NCBI RefSeq assembly: GCF_020164475.1
Contig: NZ_JAIQWX010000023.1
Span: 1-60,342, forward strand
DNA: 60,342 bases
Source: Pseudomonas sp. REP124
GTDB taxonomy: Bacteria; Pseudomonadota; Gammaproteobacteria; Pseudomonadales; Pseudomonadaceae
Direction: 5' to 3'
Shown here: in pieces, positions 1 through 8,206 of the stretch
How positions within the stretch are numbered: position 1 is the stretch's first letter
How the letters are laid out: the number at the start of each line of letters is the position of its first letter
Position numbers and translations under genes: made by a program
The notes under the pieces: generated by a model
What the model was told of the DNA's origin: nothing
The model's input: the letters and a program-made list of their open reading frames with translations, nothing else
Database searches by the model: none

Positions 1-12
1 ACTTGACACGAC

Positions 13-41
13 CCCTTCGCGAGCAAGCCCGCTCCCACAGG
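13..41. repeat. Half REP element
   Basis: A single arm of the common Pseudomonas REP type (CTTCGCGAGCAAGCCCGCTC then CCACAGG). The matching left arm would lie before the window edge. Nothing else is recognisable in the first 84 bases. Confidence 0.7.
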
Positions 42-84
42 GATCCTCACCGGTTTCACTACCTCTTTTTGTCTGGATACCGTC

Positions 85-1368
85 ATGACTCAACGCACAA
101 ACTCTTACTACACCGCCACCCTCAACCAGGACACAGACTACCCCACCCTGCAAGGCCAGCACCGGGTCGACGTGGTGATCATCGGCGGCGGTTTCACCGG
201 CGTCGCCACCGCTGTGGAACTTGCGGAAAAAGGCCTGAAAGTCGCCATCGTCGAAAGCCACAAAATCGGCTGGGGCGCCACCGGGCGCAACGGTGGCCAG
301 GTCACCGGCAGCCTGTCGGGCGATGAAGCGATGCGCAAACAGATGCGTCGCACCCTCGGCGATGAGGTCGATGATTTCATCTGGAATTTGCGCTGGCGCG
401 GGCACCAGATCATCAAGCAGCGGGTGGAAAAATACGGCATCGCCTGCGACCTCAAACACGGGCATCTGCACGCTGCCTACAAGCCGAGCCACATGGACGG
501 TTTGCGCAAGGATTACGACGAGGCGGTGCGCCGTGGAATGGGTGACGAGGTCAGCCTGCTCGACCGCAGCCAGGTGCGCGACCTGCTGCAAAGCGACCTC
601 TATCACGGCGCGATCAAGAACATGCGCAACATGCACCTGCACCCGCTGAACCTGTGCATCGGTGAAGCGCGGGCGGCGGAAAGTCTCGGGGCACTGATTT
701 TCGAGAACAGCGAAGTGCTGGAGATCATCCACGGGTCGACGCCGGGGGTGCGCACCGCTCACGGTCGCATCGATGCCAATCAGGTGCTGCTGGCGGGCGA
801 TGTCTATCACAAGCTCGAACCCGGACAGCTCAAGGGCAAGATCTTCCCGGCCATGGGCGGTATCGTCACCACCGCGACGTTGGGGGATCTGGCCAGGGAG
901 ATCAACCCGGAAGATCTGGCGGTGTACGACTGTCGTTTCGTGCTCGACTACTACCGTCTGACCGCCGACGGCCGCCTGCTGTTCGGCGGAGGCGCCAACT
1001 ACAGCGGCAAGGATTCACGCGACATCGCCGCCGAACTGCGACCGTGCATCGAGCGCACTTTCCCGGCGCTCAAGGGCGTGGCGATCGACTACCAGTGGAG
1101 TTGCGCGATGGGCATCGTCATCAACCGCATCCCGCAACTGGGCAAGCTGTCGGACAACGTCTGGTACTGCCAGGGCTACTCCGGCCACGGCATCGCCACC
1201 ACCCACATCATGGGCGAAATCATGGGCCGGGCGATCACCGGGCAGTTGCAGCAGTTCGACACCTTCGCTGCCTGCCAGCACATTCGTGTGCCGATGGGGG
1301 ATTTGTTGGGTAATCCGATGCTGGCGGCGGGGATGTGGTACTACCAGATGCTCGAGCGCTTGCGCTGA
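85..1368 (+). CDS. FAD-dependent amine oxidoreductase (DAO family, PuuB-like)
   Basis: A 427-residue cytoplasmic flavoenzyme of the D-amino-acid oxidase fold. The FAD-binding glycine motif VVIIGGGFTG lies at residues 30-39, followed by GATGRNGGQV near residue 70, which is typical of the gamma-glutamylputrescine oxidase (PuuB) subgroup. The C-terminal FAD segment GYSGHGIATTHIMG is also present, and the length is normal for the family. These enzymes oxidise amines or N-methyl/gamma-glutamyl amines with release of hydrogen peroxide or transfer of electrons. The substrate cannot be read from the sequence. The likely partner genes lie upstream of the window. The ribosome site before the ATG is weak. 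Family assignment is firm; exact substrate is not. Confidence 0.85.
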   Translation: MTQRTNSYYTATLNQDTDYPTLQGQHRVDVVIIGGGFTGVATAVELAEKGLKVAIVESHKIGWGATGRNGGQVTGSLSGDEAMRKQMRRTLGDEVDDFIWNLRWRGHQIIKQRVEKYGIACDLKHGHLHAAYKPSHMDGLRKDYDEAVRRGMGDEVSLLDRSQVRDLLQSDLYHGAIKNMRNMHLHPLNLCIGEARAAESLGALIFENSEVLEIIHGSTPGVRTAHGRIDANQVLLAGDVYHKLEPGQLKGKIFPAMGGIVTTATLGDLAREINPEDLAVYDCRFVLDYYRLTADGRLLFGGGANYSGKDSRDIAAELRPCIERTFPALKGVAIDYQWSCAMGIVINRIPQLGKLSDNVWYCQGYSGHGIATTHIMGEIMGRAITGQLQQFDTFAACQHIRVPMGDLLGNPMLAAGMWYYQMLERLR

Positions 1369-1378
1369 AACCTGCTTT

Positions 1379-1470
1379 TGTAGGAGCGAGGCTTGCCCGC
1401 GAAGGCGTCATCCCGGTCGACATCGATGCAATATGTACCGGCCTCTTCGCGGGCAAGCCTCGCTCCTACA
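1379..1470. repeat. REPIN: perfect 25-bp inverted pair
   Basis: The left arm at 1379-1403 (TGTAGGAGCGAGGCTTGCCC then GCGAA) and its exact reverse complement at 1446-1470 are separated by 42 bases. It lies between two convergent genes, where it could also act as a bidirectional transcription stop, although no T-run follows. Confidence 0.85.
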
Positions 1471-1486
1471 AAGACGCTATCGGGTT

Positions 1487-2449
1487 TCAACACTGGTAGA
1501 AATCCCGATACCACTCAACGAACCGCCCCACTCCCGCCTCGACACTCACCTGCGGTCTGAAGTCGATCCGCTCCTGCAGCGCCCGGGTGTCTGCCCAGGT
1601 CTTGAGCACATCACCCGCCTGCATCGGCAGATAATTGCGCTGCGCCTTCACCCCCAGCGCCTTCTCCAGACACTCGACAAAATCCATAAGCGCCACAGGC
1701 TCCCCTCGGCCTATGTTGAACAATCGGTTGCAACATTCCTTGGGCGGACGCGTGCGCAAGCGCGCAATGCTTTCAACGATGTCGTCGATGTAAGTGAAGT
1801 CCCGCGCCAGCTCGCCCTGGTTGTAGATGTCGATGGGCTGGCCCTTGAGCATCGCGTCGGTGAATTTGAACAGCGCCATGTCCGGCCGGCCCCAGGGTCC
1901 GTACACGGTGAAGAAGCGCAGGCCGCTGGCTTTGATGCCGTACAGATGGCAGTAGCTGTGGGCCAAGAGTTCGTTGGCGCGCTTGGTGGCGGCGTACAGG
2001 GAAACCGGTTGTTCGACGGGGTCTTCGACGCTGAACGGCAGTTTGCTGTTGGCGCCGTACACCGAACTGCTCGAGGCATAGATCAGATGCTCGGGCCGAT
2101 GGTGGCGACAGGCTTCGAGCACATTGAGGAAACCCACCAGATTCGACTGCCCGTACACGTCGGGACTGTCCAGCGAATAGCGCACACCGGCCTGGGCTGC
2201 CAGATGTACCACTTCGCTGAAGCGCTGCCCGGCGAACAGCGCCATCAGCGCCGGTTTTTCGACGATGTCCATCTGCTCGAAGCGAAAACCCGGTACCGAC
2301 GCCAGCTCTTCGAGTCGGGCGCGCTTGAGTGCGGGATCGTAGTAGTCGTTGAGGTTGTCGATGCCGACCACTTGATGGCCGTCCTCGCATAGACGTTTGG
2401 CTGTATGAAAACCGATGAAACCGGCAGCGCCGGTGACCAGAACGGTCAC
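1487..2449 (-). CDS. NAD-dependent epimerase, UDP-glucuronate 4-epimerase type
   Basis: A 320-residue short-chain dehydrogenase/extended epimerase. The NAD motif TGAAGFIG is at residues 6-13 and the catalytic Tyr152-x3-Lys156 lies in LYAATK. The segment DNLNDYYDPALK is characteristic of CapI/WbnF-type enzymes that interconvert UDP-glucuronate and UDP-galacturonate. Length is slightly short but within range. The start is GTG at 2447-2449, overlapping the stop of a 21-residue upstream ORF (GTGA). It faces away from the exopolysaccharide operon that begins 370 bases beyond its leader. It probably supplies a uronic-acid donor made from the product of the UDP-glucose dehydrogenase at 9634. Other sugar-nucleotide epimerase activities remain possible. 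Confidence 0.85.
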   Translation of the reverse strand: MTVLVTGAAGFIGFHTAKRLCEDGHQVVGIDNLNDYYDPALKRARLEELASVPGFRFEQMDIVEKPALMALFAGQRFSEVVHLAAQAGVRYSLDSPDVYGQSNLVGFLNVLEACRHHRPEHLIYASSSSVYGANSKLPFSVEDPVEQPVSLYAATKRANELLAHSYCHLYGIKASGLRFFTVYGPWGRPDMALFKFTDAMLKGQPIDIYNQGELARDFTYIDDIVESIARLRTRPPKECCNRLFNIGRGEPVALMDFVECLEKALGVKAQRNYLPMQAGDVLKTWADTRALQERIDFRPQVSVEAGVGRFVEWYRDFYQC

Positions 2450-2511
2450 GAGCCCACCCCCGGCGCACTCGCGACAACGGTGATCCGGATAGGTCGAGCG
2501 ATGGTCTTCAT
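2446..2511 (-). CDS. Possible 21-residue leader peptide coupled to the epimerase
   Basis: A small ORF starts at ATG 2509-2511 with a good GGAG ribosome site about seven bases upstream (minus strand GACGGAGCAAACTATG). It begins MKTIARPIRITVV and its TGA overlaps the GTG start of the epimerase as GTGA. The epimerase GTG itself has only a G-rich, unspecific site, so translation of this ORF may feed ribosomes into it. No homology is recognisable. It could also be a chance ORF. Confidence 0.4.
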   Translation of the reverse strand: MKTIARPIRITVVASAPGVGS

Positions 2512-2817
2512 AGTTTGCTCCGTCGGTCAGCCAAAAACCCTGGATGAGGGGTGTGGCGTTAACTTATAGACCCGTGTATGCAACAGGGCCAGATCCATTT
2601 ATCCTTTAAGTTAATGACATTGCATGTTAATTACATCGGGATGAATATACAGTGACGACATATTGACGCCACTTGCCTTGTGATACTAAGGGCGCGACTT
2701 CAGAACGCTTGAAAAGTTTAATTTATTCGATGAAAAAAATTTCATCCTTCAAAACAATCGCTTGCCAGACAGCAAAAAAACTTCTGGATAAAAGGTATTC
2801 ATTTTGACAGGCAATGT

Positions 2818-2846
2818 TTGACAGGTCGCTCTGTCTGGCACATAAC
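2818..2846 (+). promoter_or_regulatory. Candidate sigma-70 promoter of the exopolysaccharide operon
   Basis: TTGACA at 2818-2823 is followed by a 17-base spacer and CATAAC at 2841-2846 (4 of 6 matches to TATAAT). A transcript starting near 2853 would have a leader of about 395 nt before the first gene and would contain the ops-like element about 105 nt from its 5' end. Confidence 0.45.
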
Positions 2847-2920
2847 TGTGACCGGCCTGGCAAAAACAGGCTCACATCGGAGCACTACTCGGCGTTCGCC
2901 GATCCAAGGGAAACACTAAT

Positions 2921-2968
2921 GTAGCTATCGACTTAAGGGCCCGGATACACGGACCGTGCGGTAGCTTT
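2921..2968 (+). promoter_or_regulatory. JUMPstart/ops-like element (RfaH recruitment site)
   Basis: GTAGCT at 2921-2926, TTAAGG at 2933-2938 and GCGGTAGC at 2958-2965 reproduce in order the blocks of the enterobacterial JUMPstart sequence. The last block is the ops core: TGCGGTAGCTTT here against GGCGGTAGCGTG, 9 of 12 positions. It lies in the leader upstream of a gene for an RfaH-type factor, as expected if that factor loads on RNA polymerase paused at this site. Spacing between the blocks is longer than in E. coli. Confidence 0.5.
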
Positions 2969-3248
2969 GACCTGGACAAATACGTCGATGAACACTCAAG
3001 TTCATTTGCCTGGATATTGGGCGTATCACTCCTGCAAAACGATCGGCATATACTTATCCATCTTGCGACCATAAGCATCCCGATCAAGACCCGAGCGTAA
3101 AGTGCTTCATTATTGATACACACTTTCGCCTATAAAAATAATCACGCCGGGTTCTCTGCCTCCACCACTGCCTAGCAAGCCTGAATGCGTCTGTCCGCCC
3201 AGAACGGGTAACGGCGCTCAACTTTCGCTAAGTACGGAGTTTGCAAGC

Positions 3249-3812
3249 ATGCTGATTAATAGCACGCTGACTAACAGCACCGATGGCTCTAGTTGGTACC
3301 TGCTCCAGTGCAAACCGCGTCAGGACGACCGGGCACAAATCAACCTGTTGCGACAGAACTACGATAGTTTCCGACCGCAACTCACCATCGATCGCCTGGT
3401 TCGCGGCAAACCGCAAAAGGTCTGCGAATCGCTGTTTCCAGGCTACCTGTTCATCCGTTTGAGCCAGGATGACAACTGGGCGCCCATCCGTTCCACCCGC
3501 GGAGTCAGCCGATTCGTCGAGTTCAATCGGGGCCCTGCCGTAGTCGCCAATGATGTGATCGAACATCTGCGAATGCGCTGCCTGGCAACCGAATCGTGCG
3601 ATACCACCGAACTTCAACCCGGCCAGACACTGCAAATAACTCGGGGGCCCCTGTCGCCTCTGGAAGGTGTCTTTTTGTCGATGATGGGAGACGAGCGAGT
3701 CATGTTGTTACTTCAGTTCCTGAATCGGCAACAGTGCATCACTGTTCCCCTCAGCGATCTGGAACCACAAAATAACAATAAAAATGCCAGCACACTAAGC
3801 ATGTATCCGTAG
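3249..3812 (+). CDS. RfaH-type transcription antiterminator (NusG paralogue)
   Basis: A 187-residue NusG-family protein. The N-terminal NGN domain (about residues 14-115) shows WYLLQCKPRQDDRA and the segment FPGYLFIRL, both hallmarks of RfaH/LoaP-like specialised NusG paralogues. A C-terminal KOW-type domain follows (LQITRGPLSPLEGVFLSM, then VPLSDLEP). Such factors bind RNA polymerase at ops sites and suppress Rho-dependent termination in long polysaccharide operons. The ATG has GGAG nine bases upstream. It is the first gene of the locus, downstream of an ops-like element, which suggests that it controls the operon it heads, possibly autogenously. The role is inferred from family and position. 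Confidence 0.85.
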   Translation: MLINSTLTNSTDGSSWYLLQCKPRQDDRAQINLLRQNYDSFRPQLTIDRLVRGKPQKVCESLFPGYLFIRLSQDDNWAPIRSTRGVSRFVEFNRGPAVVANDVIEHLRMRCLATESCDTTELQPGQTLQITRGPLSPLEGVFLSMMGDERVMLLLQFLNRQQCITVPLSDLEPQNNNKNASTLSMYP

Positions 3813-3912
3813 GTCACCGAAGGCATCAAAACCCATTCTTATATCCATATAACCAGTCCCCCTCGCAGCGACGGTTATCGCGCCTTGGCACCCCTTTTTC
3901 GGGAGCAATGAC

Positions 3913-5073
3913 ATGGTCATAAAGCCCTTTAATCACTTCACGCTTATTATGGCCACGCTATACCCGGGATATGCCTGGTGCCTCGATCCTCAGAACATAG
4001 ACATCTATGGCTTCAACTTCACGCCGATACTGTTCATCTCGGAAAGTTACGACGATAACTTCCGCGAACTTGAGCACAATGTGCAGTCGTCCATGGTCAC
4101 GCGCATCATGCCCACCTTCGAGCTCAAGGCCGAAGATCGCAACAGCGCCACCCGCCTGATCTGGCAACCGAGCCGCAACATCTACCATGACGAACCGGAC
4201 GCCTCCTACACCGCCCAGCGCGTGCAACTGGCGAGCATCATGGAGTTCACCGACCGGCACCGCTTGAAACTCGAAGGTGAATGGCGCAAGTACGAGCGCA
4301 CCACCGACACCGCGGTGGATGGCGTCAACGACAAGATCCAGAACAGTCAGGTCAACGGGCTCTACACCTACGGCGCGCGCAGTGCCGACAACCAGCTGGA
4401 GTTCGGCGCCAACTACGCACAGCTGCGCTACGACAATTCCGGGGGGATCAATGACGACAAGGAACGCAACACCACCGCACTGACCAGCACCTGGTACCAC
4501 CGCATCGGCAGCAACACCCGCGGTTTGCTGGAGTACGACCACAAGATCTTCGACTACGTGCAATCGGGTAACCCGCGCAGCAGCAAGTCCGATGCCCTGC
4601 TGGGCGGCGCCGAGTGGGACTTCACCGCCCGCACCAAGGGCAAGGTCCGGGTCGGTTACGAACGCAAGAACTTCGATGACAGCGAATCGAAGGACCTGGA
4701 CAACCCGACCTGGCAAGTCGATCTGCAATGGAAACCACGCACCTATTCGACCTTCACCTTCCTGGCCCGCCAGGCCATGGCCGAAGGTGACGACGGCTCG
4801 GATGCCGTCAAGGCCACCTTCACTCAGCTCGGCTGGCGCCATGGCTGGACCGAGCGCATCACCTCAGTCGCCGAAATCGGTGCAGGACGCAACGTCTACG
4901 AGGGTCAGGACCGCACCGACGATCTGCGCGAATACCACCTGGGCGTGATCTACGAGATGCGCCGCTGGATGGACATCGAAGTGGGTTATCGCTACCGCGA
5001 CAACGACTCCGATGCCGACGACGAAAGCTACAAACGCAACGTGTTCCAGATCAGTTTCAACATCAGTCTCTGA
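3913..5073 (+). CDS. Outer-membrane beta-barrel protein of the exopolysaccharide locus
   Basis: A 386-residue protein. A short hydrophobic N-terminus (HFTLIMATLYPGYAWC) acts as export signal, followed by repeated amphipathic strands rich in Tyr, Arg and Asp (NQLEFGANYAQLRY, RVGYERKNFDD, DIEVGYRYRDND). The C-terminus FQISFNISL ends in alternating hydrophobic residues like a barrel closing strand. This pattern fits the BBP2-type outer-membrane barrels found in exopolysaccharide operons. It may assist polymer exit together with the Wza-like protein 14 bases downstream. No catalytic motif is visible. The specific function is not established. Confidence 0.7.
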   Translation: MVIKPFNHFTLIMATLYPGYAWCLDPQNIDIYGFNFTPILFISESYDDNFRELEHNVQSSMVTRIMPTFELKAEDRNSATRLIWQPSRNIYHDEPDASYTAQRVQLASIMEFTDRHRLKLEGEWRKYERTTDTAVDGVNDKIQNSQVNGLYTYGARSADNQLEFGANYAQLRYDNSGGINDDKERNTTALTSTWYHRIGSNTRGLLEYDHKIFDYVQSGNPRSSKSDALLGGAEWDFTARTKGKVRVGYERKNFDDSESKDLDNPTWQVDLQWKPRTYSTFTFLARQAMAEGDDGSDAVKATFTQLGWRHGWTERITSVAEIGAGRNVYEGQDRTDDLREYHLGVIYEMRRWMDIEVGYRYRDNDSDADDESYKRNVFQISFNISL

Positions 5074-5087
5074 GGAGATTTCCGATC

Positions 5088-5621
5088 ATGAATATGCGCA
5101 TACCCGGCCTCTTGCTCATGCTGTGCCTGCTCCCTGTTGCCCATGCGGGCGATCCTGGCACCCAGTACAAACTGGCGGCCGGTGACGTGTTGCGCATCAC
5201 CGTGTTCGGCGAACCGGAGCTGAGTCTCAAACGAATCCGCCTCAACGACGCCGGCACCTTCTCCTACCCCTTCCTGGGGGAAATTTCCGCCAAGGGCCTG
5301 ACCCCCAATCAGGTCGAAAAGATCATCACCGACGGGCTCAAGCAGGGTTACCTGGTCGATCCCAAAGTCAGCCTCAGCCAGATCGAGTACCGCGCCTTCT
5401 ATATCAACGGCGAAGTACAGAAACCCGGCAGCTATCCCTTCGTGCCGGGGCTGACCCTGGACAAGGCCATCGCCCTGGGTGGCGGCCTGACCGAACGCGC
5501 CTCGATCAAGCGGGTGACGATCGTGCGCGGCGACGGCGGCCAGACCCTGACTGACGACATCACACGCAGCACCGTGATTTCTCCCGGTGACACCATTTCC
5601 ATTGCACAAGGCTTTTTCTAA
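5088..5621 (+). CDS. Polysaccharide export protein (Wza-like, SLBB)
   Basis: A 177-residue periplasmic/outer-membrane export protein. A signal peptide of about 20 residues ends at AHA-GDP. There is no lipobox cysteine at the cleavage site, so it is probably not a lipoprotein, unlike classical Wza. The poly-export domain is seen in YKLAAGDVLRITVFGEPELS (residues 25-44) and an SLBB domain in FYINGEVQKPGSYPF. It is short because the extra SLBB and helical barrel parts of E. coli Wza are missing. The adjacent barrel protein may therefore supply the outer-membrane pore. It is followed after two bases by the kinase gene, implying translational coupling. Confidence 0.9.
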   Translation: MNMRIPGLLLMLCLLPVAHAGDPGTQYKLAAGDVLRITVFGEPELSLKRIRLNDAGTFSYPFLGEISAKGLTPNQVEKIITDGLKQGYLVDPKVSLSQIEYRAFYINGEVQKPGSYPFVPGLTLDKAIALGGGLTERASIKRVTIVRGDGGQTLTDDITRSTVISPGDTISIAQGFF

Positions 5622-5623
5622 TC

Positions 5624-7936
5624 ATGGACAACAGCCCTAGCACCTACGTCGAACGTCCGCTTCAGGCGCTTGCCCCCGCGCAGCACCACCTTGAAGAAAA
5701 GGACACCATTGATCTGCTCAAACTGTGGAGAGTGATCTGGCGTGCCAAATGGAACATCGGCTGGCTCGTGCTGCTGTGCAGCGCGCTGGCTGTCGCGGTG
5801 GTGTCGAGCATCACCCCGCAGTACGTCGGCAGCACCACCCTGCTGATCAAGGACACCGCCCCGCCGCCACTGAATTTCCAGCAGACGGTCGACAAGGGCG
5901 GGCCAACGCCCGACTACCTGCAGACCCAACTGGCGCTCCTGCAGTCGCGGGACCTGGCGGAGCGCGCGGTACGAACGCTCAAGCTGACCACCAACCCGCT
6001 GACGGACCCGCGACAGCAATCGCAATCCTGGTTCAAGCCGCGCCAGTGGCTGGCGGATCTCAACGCAGGCCAGTGGTTGCCGGGGCTGGGGTTCCTGACG
6101 CCGGTGCCGGCCAATCCCAGCGAAGCGGACGTGTTCAATCTGGTCACCCAGGACTTCATGCGCCGCACCAGCGTCAAGTTCGTCGGCAAGAGTCAGTTGA
6201 TCGAAATCGAAGTGGAACTGCCTGACCCGCAACTGGCAGCGGCCGCCGCCAACGCCCTGGCCCAGGGTTTTCTCGACAGCCAGTTCGACACCAGCCAGAA
6301 ATCTGCCCAGACCACCACCAGCTGGATGAACACCCGTCTGGTGGAGTTGCGCGACAACCTGCGCAAGGCCGAGGACAAGCTTCAGGCTTACCGTGAAGAA
6401 CAGGGTCTGGTGGATGTCGACGGGGTCTCGACCATCAGTGCCAACGAACTGCAAATGACCGGCAACCGCATGATCGACGCCCGCCGCGACCGCGCCGAAG
6501 CCGAAAGCCAGTACCGTCAGGTCCAGGGCCTGAGCAATGGCGACCTGAGCCGGCTCTCCAGTGTGCCCGCCGTGCTGAGCAACCCGCTGGTGCAACAGTT
6601 CCAGGCGGAACTGGCCAAGGCGCAAGCCAAGGTCGAGGAACTGTCGGGACGTTATGGTCCCAAGCACCCTTCGCTGATCTCCGCCCGTTCGGAGCTGCGC
6701 ACTGCCACTGAGAGCCTGCGCATCCAGGTCCGGCAAGTGATCGCCGGCATCGAGCATCAATACCAGCTGGCGGCGGCCAGCGAAGACGCCTTGCGCAAAT
6801 CCTTCAACACCAACAAGGCGCAGATCCAGGACATTTCGCGCAAGGAATTCCAGCTGCGCGAATATCAACGGGAAGTCGACACCAGTCGCGCGCTGTATGA
6901 AACCGTCATCACCCGGCTCAAGGAAACCGCCGCCACCTCGGACATGGACTCGACCAAGGCACGGATCGTCGACCCCGCCATCGCGCCGACCGAAGCCAGC
7001 AAGCCGCGCAAAACCCTGATCGTGGCGATTGTCGCCCTGCTCGCCGCGGTGATCGGCGTGGCCCTGGCCTTCCTGTTCGACGCCCTGAACAACACGTTCA
7101 AGACCGACGACACCATCGAAAGCACCCTCAACATTCCGCTGCTCAGCGTGGTACCGCTGGTGGCGAAGAAGAGTCGGCGGCAACTGGCGCGGCTGTTCGA
7201 CGACAACGACAACCCGCGCTTTTCCGAAACCATCCGCAATCTGCGCACCTGGCTGATGCTGCAGGAAAGCGAAACGCCTTCGCAGGTGGTGCTGGTGACC
7301 TCCACCGTCCCCGAGGAAGGCAAGAGCACCATCGCCAACAACCTCGCCAGCTCGCTCACCTCGCTCGAACGGGTGCTGCTGATCGATGCCGACATGCGCC
7401 AGCCTACACTCTCGCTGAACTTCGACTTCCCGCCGGAAAGTCCCGGCCTGGCCAACGTGATTGCCGGCACGGCGCGGCTGGAAGACTGCATTCGCTCCGT
7501 GGGCAATCTGGACATGCTGACCGCCGGGCATTTCGCCTCGCCTGCGGATGATCTGTTCAGCTCACCGCGCCTGAGATCGCCGCTGGCTCAGAGCGATCCG
7601 CTGCGCCAGCCGCCACCGCAGGACCTGCTCAGCTCGCCGCGCCTGGCGCGCATGCTCGAGGTGCTCAAGACCCGCTACCGGCACATCATCATCGACTCGC
7701 CACCGGCGGAAATGGTCAGCGATGCGTTGCTGCTGGCCCAGCATTCGGACGCGGTGATCTACGTGGTCAAGGCCGACAGCACGCCGGTGAGCCAGGTACA
7801 GAAGCACCTGGCGATGCTTCAGCAAAGCCACGCACCGGTGTTCGGCGTGGTGCTCAACCAGGTCGACCTGCGCAAGGCGCGCAAGTACGGCTACAGCTCG
7901 CAGACGTTTAACGATTACGACTTTGCTGCGCGCTGA
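5624..7936 (+). CDS. Chain-length determinant tyrosine autokinase (Wzc-like)
   Basis: A 770-residue inner-membrane BY-kinase. A Wzz domain with a first membrane helix near residues 45-65 (WNIGWLVLLCSALAVAVV) leads into a long periplasmic coiled coil (residues 235-430) and a second helix near 465-490 (LIVAIVALLAAVIGVALAFL). The cytoplasmic kinase domain has Walker A EEGKST (566-569 for GKST), Walker A' VLLIDADMRQP and Walker B IIIDSPPA. The C-terminus carries a tyrosine cluster (KYGYSSQTFNDYDF), the usual autophosphorylation tail. An unusual 24-residue in-frame duplication puts DLFSSPRL at 643-650 and DLLSSPRL at 667-674. It controls polymer length and export with the Wza-like protein. Confidence 0.93.
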   Translation: MDNSPSTYVERPLQALAPAQHHLEEKDTIDLLKLWRVIWRAKWNIGWLVLLCSALAVAVVSSITPQYVGSTTLLIKDTAPPPLNFQQTVDKGGPTPDYLQTQLALLQSRDLAERAVRTLKLTTNPLTDPRQQSQSWFKPRQWLADLNAGQWLPGLGFLTPVPANPSEADVFNLVTQDFMRRTSVKFVGKSQLIEIEVELPDPQLAAAAANALAQGFLDSQFDTSQKSAQTTTSWMNTRLVELRDNLRKAEDKLQAYREEQGLVDVDGVSTISANELQMTGNRMIDARRDRAEAESQYRQVQGLSNGDLSRLSSVPAVLSNPLVQQFQAELAKAQAKVEELSGRYGPKHPSLISARSELRTATESLRIQVRQVIAGIEHQYQLAAASEDALRKSFNTNKAQIQDISRKEFQLREYQREVDTSRALYETVITRLKETAATSDMDSTKARIVDPAIAPTEASKPRKTLIVAIVALLAAVIGVALAFLFDALNNTFKTDDTIESTLNIPLLSVVPLVAKKSRRQLARLFDDNDNPRFSETIRNLRTWLMLQESETPSQVVLVTSTVPEEGKSTIANNLASSLTSLERVLLIDADMRQPTLSLNFDFPPESPGLANVIAGTARLEDCIRSVGNLDMLTAGHFASPADDLFSSPRLRSPLAQSDPLRQPPPQDLLSSPRLARMLEVLKTRYRHIIIDSPPAEMVSDALLLAQHSDAVIYVVKADSTPVSQVQKHLAMLQQSHAPVFGVVLNQVDLRKARKYGYSSQTFNDYDFAAR

Positions 7937-7974
7937 ATCGGGGTCACCCAAGTCAGTTAAGGCAATGGGGACAT

Positions 7975-8107
7975 TGTGGTGAGGGGATTTATCCCCGTTG
8001 GGCTGCGAAGCGGCCCCAAAACCTGCCACTGCGGTGTTTCAGAAAAACCGCATAGACAGGATTTACGACTGCTGCGCAGCCGAACGGGGATAAATCCCCT
8101 CACCACA
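7975..8107. repeat. Long inverted repeat (33-bp arms)
   Basis: The left arm at about 7975-8007 (TGTGGTGAGGGGATTTATCC...) and right arm 8075-8107 (...GGGGATAAATCCCCTCACCA then CA) are near-perfect complements, with one or two mismatches inside the arm. It separates the kinase from the sugar transferase gene. It is a known style of Pseudomonas intergenic repeat; a partial relative lies at 60288-60342. Confidence 0.8.
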
Positions 8108-8206
8108 GGTAAGTGCCCAACTGCAACACCCGCATGACCTCACTCAACCCGATCCCCGCCGCCAGCCTCGCTGCCGGCGCACGCCCCACTGTTCAGAGAT
8201 TGAGCC

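Larger units (their letters stand above)
2512..3248. other. Long AT-rich intergenic region with leader of the exopolysaccharide operon
   Basis: No convincing protein gene lies in these 737 bases. Base composition is clearly more AT-rich than the surrounding genes. The region holds a candidate sigma-70 promoter (2818-2846) and an ops/JUMPstart-like element (2921-2968). An 83-residue ORF on the minus strand (2872-3123) has no recognisable domain and I treat it as chance. Confidence 0.6.

Noticed and set aside
2818..2850. Sigma-54 promoter suggested by TCTGGCACATAACTGTGACC
   Set aside because: TGGCAC is present, but the required GC of the downstream TTGCA block is missing at the right spacing; the TTGACA-N17-CATAAC reading is better.
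2872..3123. 83-codon minus-strand ORF in the exopolysaccharide leader
   Set aside because: No ribosome site or family pattern, and it overlaps the ops-like element; more likely chance in an AT-rich leader.
5618..7531. 637-codon minus-strand open frame
   Set aside because: Antisense shadow of the tyrosine autokinase gene, which has all its motifs on the plus strand.
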